In this document: positions 35,016 to 42,736 of the stretch, piece by piece
How positions within the stretch are numbered: the first letter of the stretch is position 1
Layout of the letters: every line of letters starts with the position of its first letter
NCBI GenBank assembly: GCA_027482185.1
Contig: JAIXWF010000019.1
Span: 248,001 to 312,000 of the forward strand
Length of the DNA stretch: 64,000 nucleotides
Reading direction: 5' to 3'
Source: Opitutaceae bacterium
GTDB taxonomy: Bacteria; Verrucomicrobiota; Verrucomicrobiia; Opitutales; Opitutaceae
Translations under genes and position numbers: made by a program
The notes under the pieces: generated by a model
Told to the model about the DNA's origin: nothing
The model's input: only the letters and a program-made list of their open reading frames with translations
Database searches by the model: none

Positions 35016-37823
35016 TCATTCGCGCCGCACGCGTTCCGCCCGCAGCAATTCCCCCGTGAACCGCGGCCCGCCGCTCGTGCCGCCGATCGGGTTGCGCCCG
35101 ACCGCGACCTCCGCGTGCTCCGCGACAAACACATCCGCCGTTTCCTCCCACACGAGAGCCTCGTCGACCCGTATCCGCAGCCGGTCGAAACGCACTTCCC
35201 TCACCTTCGTCGCATCGGGCACCGTGGCCAGCGACGGCAACTCGATCTCCACGGTCGCCGTCCGACCCGCCGCCAAAGCCACCGGCGGACTGAACCGCAT
35301 CGGCGCCCCCCAATGGTCGAACGCAAACCGCACCGTCGTCTCGTCGCGGTACTCGATCAGCACGATATCCCCCGCGCCGCTCCGGCCCGTCACCAGCAGC
35401 GGTTCGCGTTCGCCGCCCATTTTCGCCGGCCGCCGCAATTGCAACCTCACCGCGCCGCCCGGCTGCAGCAACGGATCGCCGCCCGCCGCGGCCTCGAAAC
35501 CAACCGCACCGCCGGCGCCTTTGAAAACCGGCACTGCAGCGGGCGCTTCGATCTCCGGCGCCCACACCAGGTCTCCGTCCCAATGGATCAGCCAGCGCGT
35601 TCGGCCCGTCGCCGTGCCTGTCTCCGCCTGCAGCGTCACTTCGCCGGGGCCGCCCGGCACGGAGGAAAATGTCCCGCTGCGCCGCTCGGCCATTCCCGGG
35701 CCTGCCAGCACCAGCTGCACGCGGTCCCCGTCGACACTTCGGACCGCCAGCACCGGCGCCGTCGGGCCGTCGCCGAGCGCCACCAGCGCCTGGCCCGCCG
35801 CCGCCGGCATCCGGTCGAGCGGACGCCGCAGCCGGGCAAACGCCAGCGGCCGCGCCGCCGCTGCCGCGTCGCGCCGCACCTCGGCGATGCTTCCGCCGAA
35901 ACGGCGCCACTCGCCGCCGGCCAAGGCCTCCGCGCCGATCTTCACCGTACCCGCCTGTGTGTCCCGGGAACGCTGATACCCCGCGACCACCGTCTCGCCG
36001 TCGACTTCGATCCGCACGCGGCGCGTCAGCGCCACCACGTCGCCGTCGTCCCAACCCGCGAAGAACGGATGCGTCGGCGGCGGGAACAGCGCCCCCCACG
36101 TCGCGCGCACGCGGTGCGGCGCATTGGCCGCCAAGGCCAGCGGCCGGCTCGCGATTTCCGGCCGGCCCGCCGACGCGAGGCCGAACTGCACCTTGCCGTC
36201 GGGCAACGTGCGCAAAAACAAACGGTCGGCCTCCTGGCCCACGCCCGCCGAGATGAGCACGGCCTGGCCCGGTTCCGGCCGCGGCGGCAAACGCAGCGCG
36301 AATTCCGCCGGCCCATGCCGCAGGCCCCGCACCGTTTCCCATGTCGCCGGGATGCGGTTGAGCAGCCGGGCCACGTCGGCCGCGAGCCGCGGATTCCGTT
36401 CCGCCAACAAGCCGTCGAACTGGAGACTGAACAAGATGCCGAATGCCGCCGACGCCGCCGTCGCCGCCAGCAATCCGGCCGCCACCACGGCCTTGGCCTT
36501 CGGGCCGCACCCCGCGTCGCGCCAGCGCACGAACGCCAGCAGCCCCACCGCGGCCAGCAATTGGAACACCGGCAGGAAATCCATTTGGTACCGCGCCAGC
36601 GCGCTGAAAAACAGGCAGAGCAACAGCGCCGCGAGCCCGAAGAGCACCGCCGCCGTCGCCAGCCAGGTCCCCAGTCGCTGCCGCGCCGCCGCCTCCCGAC
36701 GCCACAGCGCCAACGGCGCCGCGAACGCGAGCCACAGGATAGGGAAATGCGCGAGCGCCCCGTACACGTCGCCGCGGTGGATCGTATAGCCCGTCGGCGC
36801 CGGCCCGAGGTCCGCCCGCCCGATGAAGGGAAAGTACGGCGTCCACTCCGCCGGCGCGAAGAAGTGCGCGAAGCCGGTGAAAGGCACGTAGGCCGCGCGG
36901 AAATGCGGCAGCTTCGACTCGTAGTCCAAACTGAACTGATACGCCTGCCCGAACTCCAGCGCATTGCCGAAACGCGCGTGGTTGTGCCACGCCATCGCCG
37001 CGCCGATTGCCAGCAGCGGCACCAGGGCAAAGAGGAACTCACGCGCCGGAAACCGCCGCTCCGCGCGCCACCACGCGAGCACCGGCACGAGCAAAAAGGC
37101 CCCGGCCACCAAGTAGGTCGGCCGCGCCGCGATCGCCAATCCGAGCAGCAGTCCCGCCGCCCCGAACCAGCGCCATCGCCGCGCGTCCGCGTGCAGCGCC
37201 CGCCACACCGCATACAGCGTCAGCATCGCGAAACACATTCCGCCGCCGATCGGCAGCTCCCACATGTGCGGACGCCGCAGCAGCACCGCGTGCACGCCCG
37301 CGAGGCCCAGCGCGATGATCCCAGCCCCCAGCGCCCACGTCGCGACTTCCGGGAAATACCGCCGCCGCACCGCCACCAGCAGCGCCGTCGCCGCGAGAAA
37401 ACCACCGTACACGAAGACGAGCGTCGCCACCGCCAGCGGCAGATCCGTGCCCGTCAGGATCCGGAACGGCAGCATCAGCGTCACCATCGGCGCCGCCCCG
37501 AAGTAAACGTAGTATCGGCCCTTGTAATACGAGGCGTCGTGCAGCCCCAGGCCCGGCGGACGCAGTCCGGGGTCGTACGGGTTTTCCAGTTTCCGCAGCG
37601 CCTCCGGCACCTCCACTTTCATGTGGAGCTGCCCCTCGAGGTAGCCGTCGATCAGCAGATTGTAGTAGTCGTTCTGCTCCCGGCCGAATTTCCACGCGTC
37701 GCCGCTCGAGCGCACCGTCCAGAGATAGAATGCCCCCACCAGCGCGCAGAGCAGCAGCACCACCGCGGTTTCAAGGCGCCGCCCGGGCGCCGCACCGGTG
37801 CGATCCGCGGCCGCGGCGTTCAT
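35016..37823 (-). CDS. Large polytopic GT-C-like membrane protein with extracytoplasmic C-terminal domain
   Basis: The 935-residue protein has about 11 hydrophobic segments in residues 20-475 and a long soluble C-terminal part. Just after helix 1 is a periplasmic loop with FGREQNDYYNLLIDGYLEG, an acidic and aromatic pattern usual for GT-C sugar transferases, followed by GLGLHDASYYKGRYYVYFG. The C-terminal region (about 500-935) is beta-rich; LFLRTLPDGKVQFGL and RVRIEVDGETVVAGYQRS resemble concanavalin/LamG-type sandwich strands. It starts 69 bases from the divergent oxidoreductase and runs toward the GtrA-like gene, with which it likely forms an operon. Substrate and donor are unknown. Confidence 0.75.
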   Translation of the reverse strand: MNAAAADRTGAAPGRRLETAVVLLLCALVGAFYLWTVRSSGDAWKFGREQNDYYNLLIDGYLEGQLHMKVEVPEALRKLENPYDPGLRPPGLGLHDASYYKGRYYVYFGAAPMVTLMLPFRILTGTDLPLAVATLVFVYGGFLAATALLVAVRRRYFPEVATWALGAGIIALGLAGVHAVLLRRPHMWELPIGGGMCFAMLTLYAVWRALHADARRWRWFGAAGLLLGLAIAARPTYLVAGAFLLVPVLAWWRAERRFPAREFLFALVPLLAIGAAMAWHNHARFGNALEFGQAYQFSLDYESKLPHFRAAYVPFTGFAHFFAPAEWTPYFPFIGRADLGPAPTGYTIHRGDVYGALAHFPILWLAFAAPLALWRREAAARQRLGTWLATAAVLFGLAALLLCLFFSALARYQMDFLPVFQLLAAVGLLAFVRWRDAGCGPKAKAVVAAGLLAATAASAAFGILFSLQFDGLLAERNPRLAADVARLLNRIPATWETVRGLRHGPAEFALRLPPRPEPGQAVLISAGVGQEADRLFLRTLPDGKVQFGLASAGRPEIASRPLALAANAPHRVRATWGALFPPPTHPFFAGWDDGDVVALTRRVRIEVDGETVVAGYQRSRDTQAGTVKIGAEALAGGEWRRFGGSIAEVRRDAAAAARPLAFARLRRPLDRMPAAAGQALVALGDGPTAPVLAVRSVDGDRVQLVLAGPGMAERRSGTFSSVPGGPGEVTLQAETGTATGRTRWLIHWDGDLVWAPEIEAPAAVPVFKGAGGAVGFEAAAGGDPLLQPGGAVRLQLRRPAKMGGEREPLLVTGRSGAGDIVLIEYRDETTVRFAFDHWGAPMRFSPPVALAAGRTATVEIELPSLATVPDATKVREVRFDRLRIRVDEALVWEETADVFVAEHAEVAVGRNPIGGTSGGPRFTGELLRAERVRRE

Positions 37824-37892
37824 GCGCGGACCAAAACCTCCCTTGCCTCGCCCGATTCAATCGCTTCGCCTTGCGTCATTAACGTCCACGCA

Positions 37893-38918
37893 ATGAACCG
37901 CGCCAGCCCCGAGCAACCCCAATTCGCCGTCATCGGCTGCGGCCTGATCGGCCGGAAACGGGTCCTCGCCCTCGGGAAAAACCCGCCGCTGCGCTACACC
38001 TGCGATCTCGACGCCGCCCGCGCCGCGGATCTCGCGAAGCTCGCCCCCGGCTGCATCGCCGTCACCGACTACCGCACGATCCTCGCCGATCCCGCCGTCG
38101 GCGCCGTCATCGTCGCCACGCTCAACGCGTCCCTCGCGCCGATCATGCTCGCCGCCGTGCAGGCCGGCAAACACGTGCTCGTCGAGAAACCCGGCGCGCT
38201 CAACGCCGCGCAGCTCCGCACCGTGCAGGCCGCCGCCGCCGCGACCGGCGCCCGCGTGCGCCTCGGCTACAACCACCGTTTCCACCCCGCCCTGCTCAAG
38301 GCCCGCGAGCTCGTCGACGCCGGCGCGCTCGGGCCGCTGATGTTCCTCCGCGCCCGCTACGGCCACGGCGCCCGCCGCGGCTACGACCGCGAATGGCGCG
38401 CCGATCCCGCCCTCTCCGGCGGCGGCGAACTGATCGACCAAGGCGTGCACCTCATCGACCTCGCCGGTTGGTTCCTCGGGCAGTTCCCGACCGTCGACGG
38501 CCACGCCGCCACCTATTTCTGGGACATGAAGGTCGACGACAACGCGTTCGTCTCCCTCCGCACCGCCGCGGGCCAGACCGCCTGGCTCCACGTCAGCTGC
38601 ACGGAATGGAAGAACCTGTTCTCCCTGGAAATCTACGGCCGCGACGCGAAGCTCGCGATCGACGGCCTCGGCGGCAGCTACGGCACCGAACGCCTCGCCT
38701 ATTACAAGATGCTGCCCGAGATGGGTCCGCCCGAGACGACGATCTTCGAGTACCCGCGCGGCGACGAATCCTGGGCCGTCGAGACCAAGGCCTTCGTCGA
38801 GGACATCCGCCTCGGCCGCGAACCGTCGCCCGGCCTCGCCGAAGGCATCCGCACCCTCGAGATCGTCGAGGAAATCTACCGCCGCAGCGGCTTCCCCGTC
38901 AGCCCCGCCGGCCTCTGA
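37893..38918 (+). CDS. Gfo/Idh/MocA-family oxidoreductase
   Basis: The 341-residue enzyme has an N-terminal Rossmann motif FAVIGCGLIGRKRVLALG, the conserved HVLVEKPGALN (Glu-Lys-Pro of the active site) and GYNHRFHP. The C-terminal domain carries GGGELIDQGVHLIDLAGWF, with the His and Asp typical of this family's catalytic helix. It is an NAD(P)-dependent sugar dehydrogenase of nucleotide-sugar or inositol-type pathways. The ATG at 37893 gives a normal family length (about 340). It lies immediately before the GDP-heptose genes and is probably transcribed with them. Confidence 0.93.
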   Translation: MNRASPEQPQFAVIGCGLIGRKRVLALGKNPPLRYTCDLDAARAADLAKLAPGCIAVTDYRTILADPAVGAVIVATLNASLAPIMLAAVQAGKHVLVEKPGALNAAQLRTVQAAAAATGARVRLGYNHRFHPALLKARELVDAGALGPLMFLRARYGHGARRGYDREWRADPALSGGGELIDQGVHLIDLAGWFLGQFPTVDGHAATYFWDMKVDDNAFVSLRTAAGQTAWLHVSCTEWKNLFSLEIYGRDAKLAIDGLGGSYGTERLAYYKMLPEMGPPETTIFEYPRGDESWAVETKAFVEDIRLGREPSPGLAEGIRTLEIVEEIYRRSGFPVSPAGL

Positions 38919-38940
38919 CCGCCGCCCCCGCGGCCGGCGT

Positions 38941-38985
38941 TTCCCGTTTTCCGATTTCCCAATTTCGCGATTTTCCAATTTTCCG
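38941..38985 (+). repeat. Pyrimidine-rich short-period repeat directly before hddA
   Basis: Repeated words of the type TTTTCC-AATTT/GATTT with a period near 9 fill the space up to the ATG of hddA. The same words recur at 41318-41363 and 43574-43620, each time just before a start codon. Confidence 0.75.
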
Positions 38986-39969
38986 ATGATCATCACCCGC
39001 TCACCCCTGCGCGTCTCCCTCGGCGGCGGCGGCACCGACCTGCCGTCCTACTACCGCGAATACGGCGGTTTCCTCGTCGCGGCCGCGATCGACAAGTACG
39101 TCTACATCACGCAGCACCGGACCTTCCAGCAGGAGATCATCGTCAAATACTCGAAACTGGAACGCGTGCAGACGGTCGACCAAGTCGAGCACCCGATCGT
39201 GCGCGAGGCGCTGAAACTCACCGGCGTCACCGCGCCGCACCTCGAGCTCACGTCGATGGCCGACATCCCCGGCGGCACGGGTCTCGGCTCCAGCGGCAGC
39301 TTCACGACTGCGCTGCTCAAGGCGCTGCACACCTACAAAAAGAACCTCGTCTCCCCGGCCGAACTGGCGGAGCAGGCCTGCGACATCGAGCTCAACAAAC
39401 TCGGCGAACCCATCGGCAAACAGGACCAGTACATCGCCGCGATCGGCGGCATCACGGCGTTCACCTTCCACCCCGACGGCCGCGTCGAGTACCGTCCCTG
39501 CAATCTCTCCGAGGAAACGATCTTCAACCTGGAGGACAACCTGCTCCTCTTCTTCACCGGCTACAGCCGGAGCGCGTCCGCGATTCTGAAGGACCAGAAC
39601 GACAAGTCGAAGCAGCAGGACCAGGCGATGCTCGACAACCTGCATTTCACGAAGGAGCTCGGCTACAAGTCGCTCGCCGCGCTGGAGTCCGGCAATCTCG
39701 AGGAGTTCGCGCGCCTGATGGACGTGCACTGGCAGCGCAAGAAGGCGCGCAGTTCCGGCATGAGCAACGCGCACATCAACGACTGGTACGACCACGCGAT
39801 GGCCCACGGCGCGCTCGGCGGCAAACTGATCGGCGCCGGCGGCGGCGGTTTCCTGATGTTCTACGCCGGCGACAAGGCTAAGCTCCGCCACGCGATGCGC
39901 GAAAAAGGCCTCCAGGAAGTCCGCTTCCGCTTCGACTTCGAAGGCAGCAAGGTCGTGGCGCAGAACTGA
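38986..39969 (+). CDS. hddA: D-glycero-alpha-D-manno-heptose 7-phosphate kinase (GHMP family)
   Basis: The 327-residue GHMP kinase begins MIITRSPLRVSLGGGGTDLP, the hallmark of HddA-type sugar kinases, and has the ATP-binding PGGTGLGSSGS loop at residues 95-105 and the C-terminal GAGGGGFLMFY motif. HddA phosphorylates C1 of D-glycero-alpha-D-manno-heptose 7-phosphate on the way to GDP-heptose. Related kinases for fucose exist, but the presence of hddC, gmhA and gmhB within the next 2.6 kb makes the heptose role convincing. The start codon abuts a repeat tract and no Shine-Dalgarno is visible. Confidence 0.93.
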   Translation: MIITRSPLRVSLGGGGTDLPSYYREYGGFLVAAAIDKYVYITQHRTFQQEIIVKYSKLERVQTVDQVEHPIVREALKLTGVTAPHLELTSMADIPGGTGLGSSGSFTTALLKALHTYKKNLVSPAELAEQACDIELNKLGEPIGKQDQYIAAIGGITAFTFHPDGRVEYRPCNLSEETIFNLEDNLLLFFTGYSRSASAILKDQNDKSKQQDQAMLDNLHFTKELGYKSLAALESGNLEEFARLMDVHWQRKKARSSGMSNAHINDWYDHAMAHGALGGKLIGAGGGGFLMFYAGDKAKLRHAMREKGLQEVRFRFDFEGSKVVAQN

Positions 39970-40013
39970 AGACGCGAAAGACGCGGAAGAAAGCGAGACA
40001 CGGAAGACTCCGG
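39967..40013 (+). repeat. Purine-rich 9-bp repeat, left inverted arm of four-helix-bundle unit 2
   Basis: Starting in the hddA stop codon, variants of GAAGACGCG/GAAAGACGCG/GACACGGAA repeat with a period near 9. The reverse complement contains CTTCCGCGTCTT, which also occurs in the right-hand tract at 40397-40500, so the arms are inverted around the small gene. Confidence 0.8.
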
Positions 40014-40023
40014 CTGCGGTGCC

Positions 40024-40386
40024 ATGGCAAACATTGAAGCCAACCGACAACTGGAGGAGCGCACGCTCGCATTCGCGGTGGCGGTCGTGCGCTTTGTCGC
40101 GGCCTTTCCGCGCGTCGATGCCAGCGCCGTGATCGGACGTCAGTTGCTCAAATCCGGCACATCCATCGGAGCCAATTATCGCGAAGCAAACCGCGCTGAA
40201 TCGAAGGACGACTTCATCCACAAGACCGCCATTGTCGTCAAAGAAGCATCCGAAACCGACTACTGGCTTGAACTCTGCGCCCGCACCGATCTGGGCGACC
40301 CGATCCAACGTGCCTCCCTGAACCAGGAAGCCCGCGAACTTCTCGCGATTTTCACCACCATCAATCGCCGAGCCAAAGGTCGCTAG
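40024..40386 (+). CDS. Four-helix-bundle protein (23S rRNA intervening-sequence/S23 type), second copy
   Basis: The 120-residue helical protein has the family pattern ERTLAFAVAVVRFVAAFP, GRQLLKSGTSIGANYREANR, FIHKTAIVVKEASETDYWLE and a C-terminal helix. It belongs to the same family as the 33308-33673 product but is clearly diverged, and matches the subgroup with 'SG-SIGANY-EA'. It interrupts the hddA-hddC gene order and has lower GC than its neighbours. Short-period inverted repeats with a 9-base period bracket it (39967-40013 and 40397-40500). The family's function is unknown; the context suggests an independently moving unit. Confidence 0.9.
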   Translation: MANIEANRQLEERTLAFAVAVVRFVAAFPRVDASAVIGRQLLKSGTSIGANYREANRAESKDDFIHKTAIVVKEASETDYWLELCARTDLGDPIQRASLNQEARELLAIFTTINRRAKGR

Positions 40387-40396
40387 ACTTTGTCCC

Positions 40397-40500
40397 CAAG
40401 TCCCTCGCGTCTTCCGCGTCTTCCGCGTCTCACATGTCTTCCCCGTCTTCCCTGTCTTCCCCGTCTTCCGTGTCTTCCCCGTCTTCCGTGTCTTCCGCCC
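40397..40500 (+). repeat. Pyrimidine-rich 9-bp repeat, right inverted arm of four-helix-bundle unit 2, running into hddC
   Basis: About eleven tandem variants of the 9-mer CGTCTTCCG (also TGTCTTCCC and CGTCTTCCC) follow the stop of the four-helix-bundle gene. The only ATG for hddC (40434) lies inside this tract. Because 9 is a multiple of three, the tract is open in frame and encodes Ser/Pro/Val. Confidence 0.85.
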
Positions 40501-41195
40501 TTCCCGTCGCCCTTCTCGCCGGCGGCATGGCCACGCGCCTCCGCCCCATCACCGAGAAAATCCCGAAGCTCCTCGTCGAGGTCGCCGGCGAACCGTTCTT
40601 CTCCCACCAGCTCCGCCTCCTCCGCGCCTCCGGCCTGACCAAAATCGTCCTCTGCGTCGGCCACCTCGGCCAGCAGATCGTCGATCTCTACGGCGACGGT
40701 TCCAAGTGGGGCGTGCAGATCGACTACGCCTTCGACGGTCCGAAGCTCCTCGGCACCGGCGGCGCCCTCATCGCCGCCCTGCCCAAACTCGGCGACGCCT
40801 TCTACGTGCTCTACGGCGATTCGTATCTGCCGATCGACTACGCCGCCGTCGGCGACCACTTCGCCCGCTCCGGCAAACTCGGCCTCATGACCGTCTACGA
40901 AAACCGCGGCCGCTACGACACGAGCAACGTCTGGTTCGAAAACGGCGAACTGAAACTCTACGACAAAAAGAACCGCCTGCCGCAGATGCACCACATCGAC
41001 TACGGCCTCGGACTCTTCCGCGCCGCGGCCTTCGACGGTTTCCCGCGCGACGCCGTCGTCGATCTCGCCGCCGTCCAGACCGCCCTCTGCCAACGCGGCC
41101 AGCTCGCCGGCTACGAAATGAAAGAGCGCTTCTTCGAAATCGGCTCCCACGAAGGCCTCGCCGAACTCGACGCCCTGCTCCGCCCCAAAGCCTGA
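40434..41195 (+). CDS. hddC: D-glycero-alpha-D-manno-heptose 1-phosphate guanylyltransferase
   Basis: This nucleotidyltransferase has PVALLAGGMATRLRPITEKIPK (shortened here to its key part, LAGGMATRLRP), the LLGTGGALIAALP segment and the metal-binding VLYGDSYLP. It would activate heptose 1-phosphate with GTP, forming GDP-D-glycero-alpha-D-manno-heptose. The conserved domain begins only at about residue 22. The first 21 residues from ATG 40434 (MSSPSSLSSPSSVSS and onward) are encoded by the 9-bp repeat tract. In-frame GTG codons at 40470 and 40488 are alternative starts, and the latter would give 235 residues, nearer the domain edge. The heptose specificity is inferred from neighbours. Confidence 0.88.
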   Translation: MSSPSSLSSPSSVSSPSSVSSALPVALLAGGMATRLRPITEKIPKLLVEVAGEPFFSHQLRLLRASGLTKIVLCVGHLGQQIVDLYGDGSKWGVQIDYAFDGPKLLGTGGALIAALPKLGDAFYVLYGDSYLPIDYAAVGDHFARSGKLGLMTVYENRGRYDTSNVWFENGELKLYDKKNRLPQMHHIDYGLGLFRAAAFDGFPRDAVVDLAAVQTALCQRGQLAGYEMKERFFEIGSHEGLAELDALLRPKA

Positions 41196-41200
41196 GCCGC

Positions 41201-41238
41201 GTCAAAGTTCCAAGTTGAAAGTTGAAGGTTGAAAGCCC
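41201..41238 (+). repeat. Purine-rich short-period repeat after hddC
   Basis: Variants of AAGTTGAAAG/AAGGTTGAAAG repeat here. The purine-rich polarity is the same as the left arms of the two four-helix-bundle units, but no small gene follows; only about 37 bases separate it from a pyrimidine tract at 41276-41363. Confidence 0.65.
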
Positions 41239-41275
41239 GGACGGCCTTGGTTGGCCCGCGGCCCGTCTTCATTCC

Positions 41276-41363
41276 CATCCCTTCAGTGCCCCTCGGTGAA
41301 CGTCAGTGGTTCACGACCGATTTTCCGCCTTCCCAATTTCCCCGGTTTCCCAATTTTCACCCC
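41276..41363 (+). repeat. Pyrimidine-rich composite repeat directly before gmhA
   Basis: The first part contains CAGTGCCCCTCGGTGAACG and GTCAGTGGTTCACGACC, a pattern shared with 42594-42652. The second part repeats TTTTCC/TTCCCAATTT words, as at 38941-38985. It ends at the ATG of gmhA and leaves no purine-rich ribosome binding site. Confidence 0.65.
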
Positions 41364-41969
41364 ATGTCATACTCCGCCCAGCACCTGAAGGAAACCGTCG
41401 AGATCATCGCCAAGATCAATCCGGCCGACTGCGAGAAATGCGTCCAGGAACTGATCGATGTCCGCACCCGCGGCGGCCGGCTCTTCATCCTCGGCGTCGG
41501 CGGCAGCGCGGCCAACGCCTCCCACGCCGTGAACGATTTCCGCAAGATCGCCGGCCTCGAATGCTACGCGCCGACCGACAACGTCTCCGAGCTCACCGCC
41601 CGCACCAACGACGAGGGCTGGGCCTCCGTCTTCGTCGAGTGGCTCCGCGGCTCGCGGCTGCGCAAAGACGACGCCGTCCTCGTCTTCTCCGTGGGCGGCG
41701 GCAACCTCGAGAAAAACGTTTCGCCCAATCTCGTGATGGCGCTGCAGTTCGCCCAGCACGTCGGCGCCCGCATCCTCGGCATCGTCGGCAAGGACGGCGG
41801 CTACACCGCCAAGGTCGCCCACGCCTGCGTCGTCGTCCCCACGGTCAACCCGAGCAACATCACGCCGCACAGCGAAGCCTTCCAGGCCGTGATCTGGCAT
41901 CTCTTCGTCTCCCACCCGAACCTGAAGGCCAACCAGACCAAGTGGGAATCCGTCGTCGGCCCGGCCTGA
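41364..41969 (+). CDS. gmhA: Sedoheptulose 7-phosphate isomerase
   Basis: The 201-residue SIS-domain protein has LFILGVGGSAANASHAVNDF (key residues GVGGSAANASH, with His54 and Asp58 in place of the usual zinc-binding His/Glu pair region), the phosphate-binding VFSVGGG, and the C-terminal ITPHSEAFQAVIWHLF that supplies the second metal/catalytic residues. GmhA converts sedoheptulose 7-phosphate to D-glycero-D-manno-heptose 7-phosphate, the first step toward GDP- or ADP-heptose. The frame extends upstream through a repeat tract, but the ATG at 41364 gives the family's usual length. It is the third of four heptose genes in a row. Confidence 0.92.
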   Translation: MSYSAQHLKETVEIIAKINPADCEKCVQELIDVRTRGGRLFILGVGGSAANASHAVNDFRKIAGLECYAPTDNVSELTARTNDEGWASVFVEWLRGSRLRKDDAVLVFSVGGGNLEKNVSPNLVMALQFAQHVGARILGIVGKDGGYTAKVAHACVVVPTVNPSNITPHSEAFQAVIWHLFVSHPNLKANQTKWESVVGPA

Positions 41970-41985
41970 CGCCCCGCCGCGCCGC

Positions 41986-42558
41986 ATGTCCTGCTCGTCG
42001 CCCGCGACCGCCCTGCGGCGCGCCGTGTTTCTCGACCGCGACGGCACCCTGAACCGCCAGGTCGTCCGCGCCGGCAAACCGTATCCGCCGGCCACGCTGG
42101 CGGAGTTCGAACTGTTTCCCGGCGTGCCCGAGGCCTGCGCCCGGCTCGCCGCCGCCGGCTACGAACTCGTCGTCGCCACCAACCAACCGGACGTCGGCCG
42201 CGGCACGCAGTCGCAGGCCGTCGTCGAAAGCATGCACGCCCGCCTCCGCGAACTCGTTCCTTCGCTCCGGCAAATCGAAGTCTGCTACGCCCCGGGCCTC
42301 GACAAAACCGCCCCGCCCGATCGCCGCCGGAAACCCGAGCCGGGCATGCTCCACGATGCCGCGATGGAACTCGGACTCGATCTCCCGCGCTCGTGGATGA
42401 TCGGCGACCGCTGGCGCGACATCGACTGCGGGCAACGCGCCGGCGTGCGCACCGTGTTCATCGATTTCGGCTACGCCGAGGAACTCCGCGCCGCCCCCGA
42501 CTTCACCGTCCGCTCCTTTTCCGAAGCCGCCGAAGTCGTCCTCGCGCATTCGTCGTAA
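41986..42558 (+). CDS. gmhB: D-glycero-D-manno-heptose 1,7-bisphosphate 7-phosphatase (HAD family)
   Basis: The 190-residue HAD phosphatase has AVFLDRDGTLNRQ with nucleophile Asp17 and acid Asp19, VVATNQPDVGRG (motif II), RRKPEPGML (motif III Lys) and MIGDRWRDIDCG (motif IV). It would remove the C7 phosphate in the GDP-heptose pathway. Typical GmhB enzymes carry a Cys-His-Cys-Cys zinc loop before RKPxPGM; here only Cys100 remains (CYAPGLDKTAPPDRRRKP). The assignment therefore relies partly on the adjacency to gmhA (16 bases) and hddA/hddC. A related histidinol-phosphate-type phosphatase is the alternative. Confidence 0.85.
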   Translation: MSCSSPATALRRAVFLDRDGTLNRQVVRAGKPYPPATLAEFELFPGVPEACARLAAAGYELVVATNQPDVGRGTQSQAVVESMHARLRELVPSLRQIEVCYAPGLDKTAPPDRRRKPEPGMLHDAAMELGLDLPRSWMIGDRWRDIDCGQRAGVRTVFIDFGYAEELRAAPDFTVRSFSEAAEVVLAHSS

Positions 42559-42593
42559 GTCCGTTCCGCCGGACCGCGGCCCGCGTTTCCCGA

Positions 42594-42652
42594 CCTCCGC
42601 CCCCCCTCCCGGGAAATCTCCGTGTCCTCCGTGCCTCCGTGGTTCACTCCGA
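42594..42652 (+). repeat. Short-period pyrimidine-rich repeat upstream of the transaldolase gene
   Basis: The tract contains CTCCGTGTCCTCCGTGCC and CTCCGTGGTTCAC. The GTGGTTCAC ending is shared with the tract at 41276-41363. It starts 36 bases after the gmhB stop and lies about 85 bases before the transaldolase ATG. Confidence 0.65.
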
Positions 42653-42736
42653 ACCGCGACGAGCCGCGCACCCGATGCCGGACTTCCGCCTTGCCGCCCC
42701 GCCACCCCGCGCCCCTCATCGCAGGCAACTAACTCC

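Noticed and set aside
33308-40386. Possible diversity-generating retroelement, because four-helix-bundle proteins resemble Avd
   Set aside because: No reverse transcriptase and no template/variable repeat pair were found in the window.
40397-40500. Possible CRISPR-like array
   Set aside because: The repeats are 9 bp, contiguous and without spacers, and no cas gene is present.
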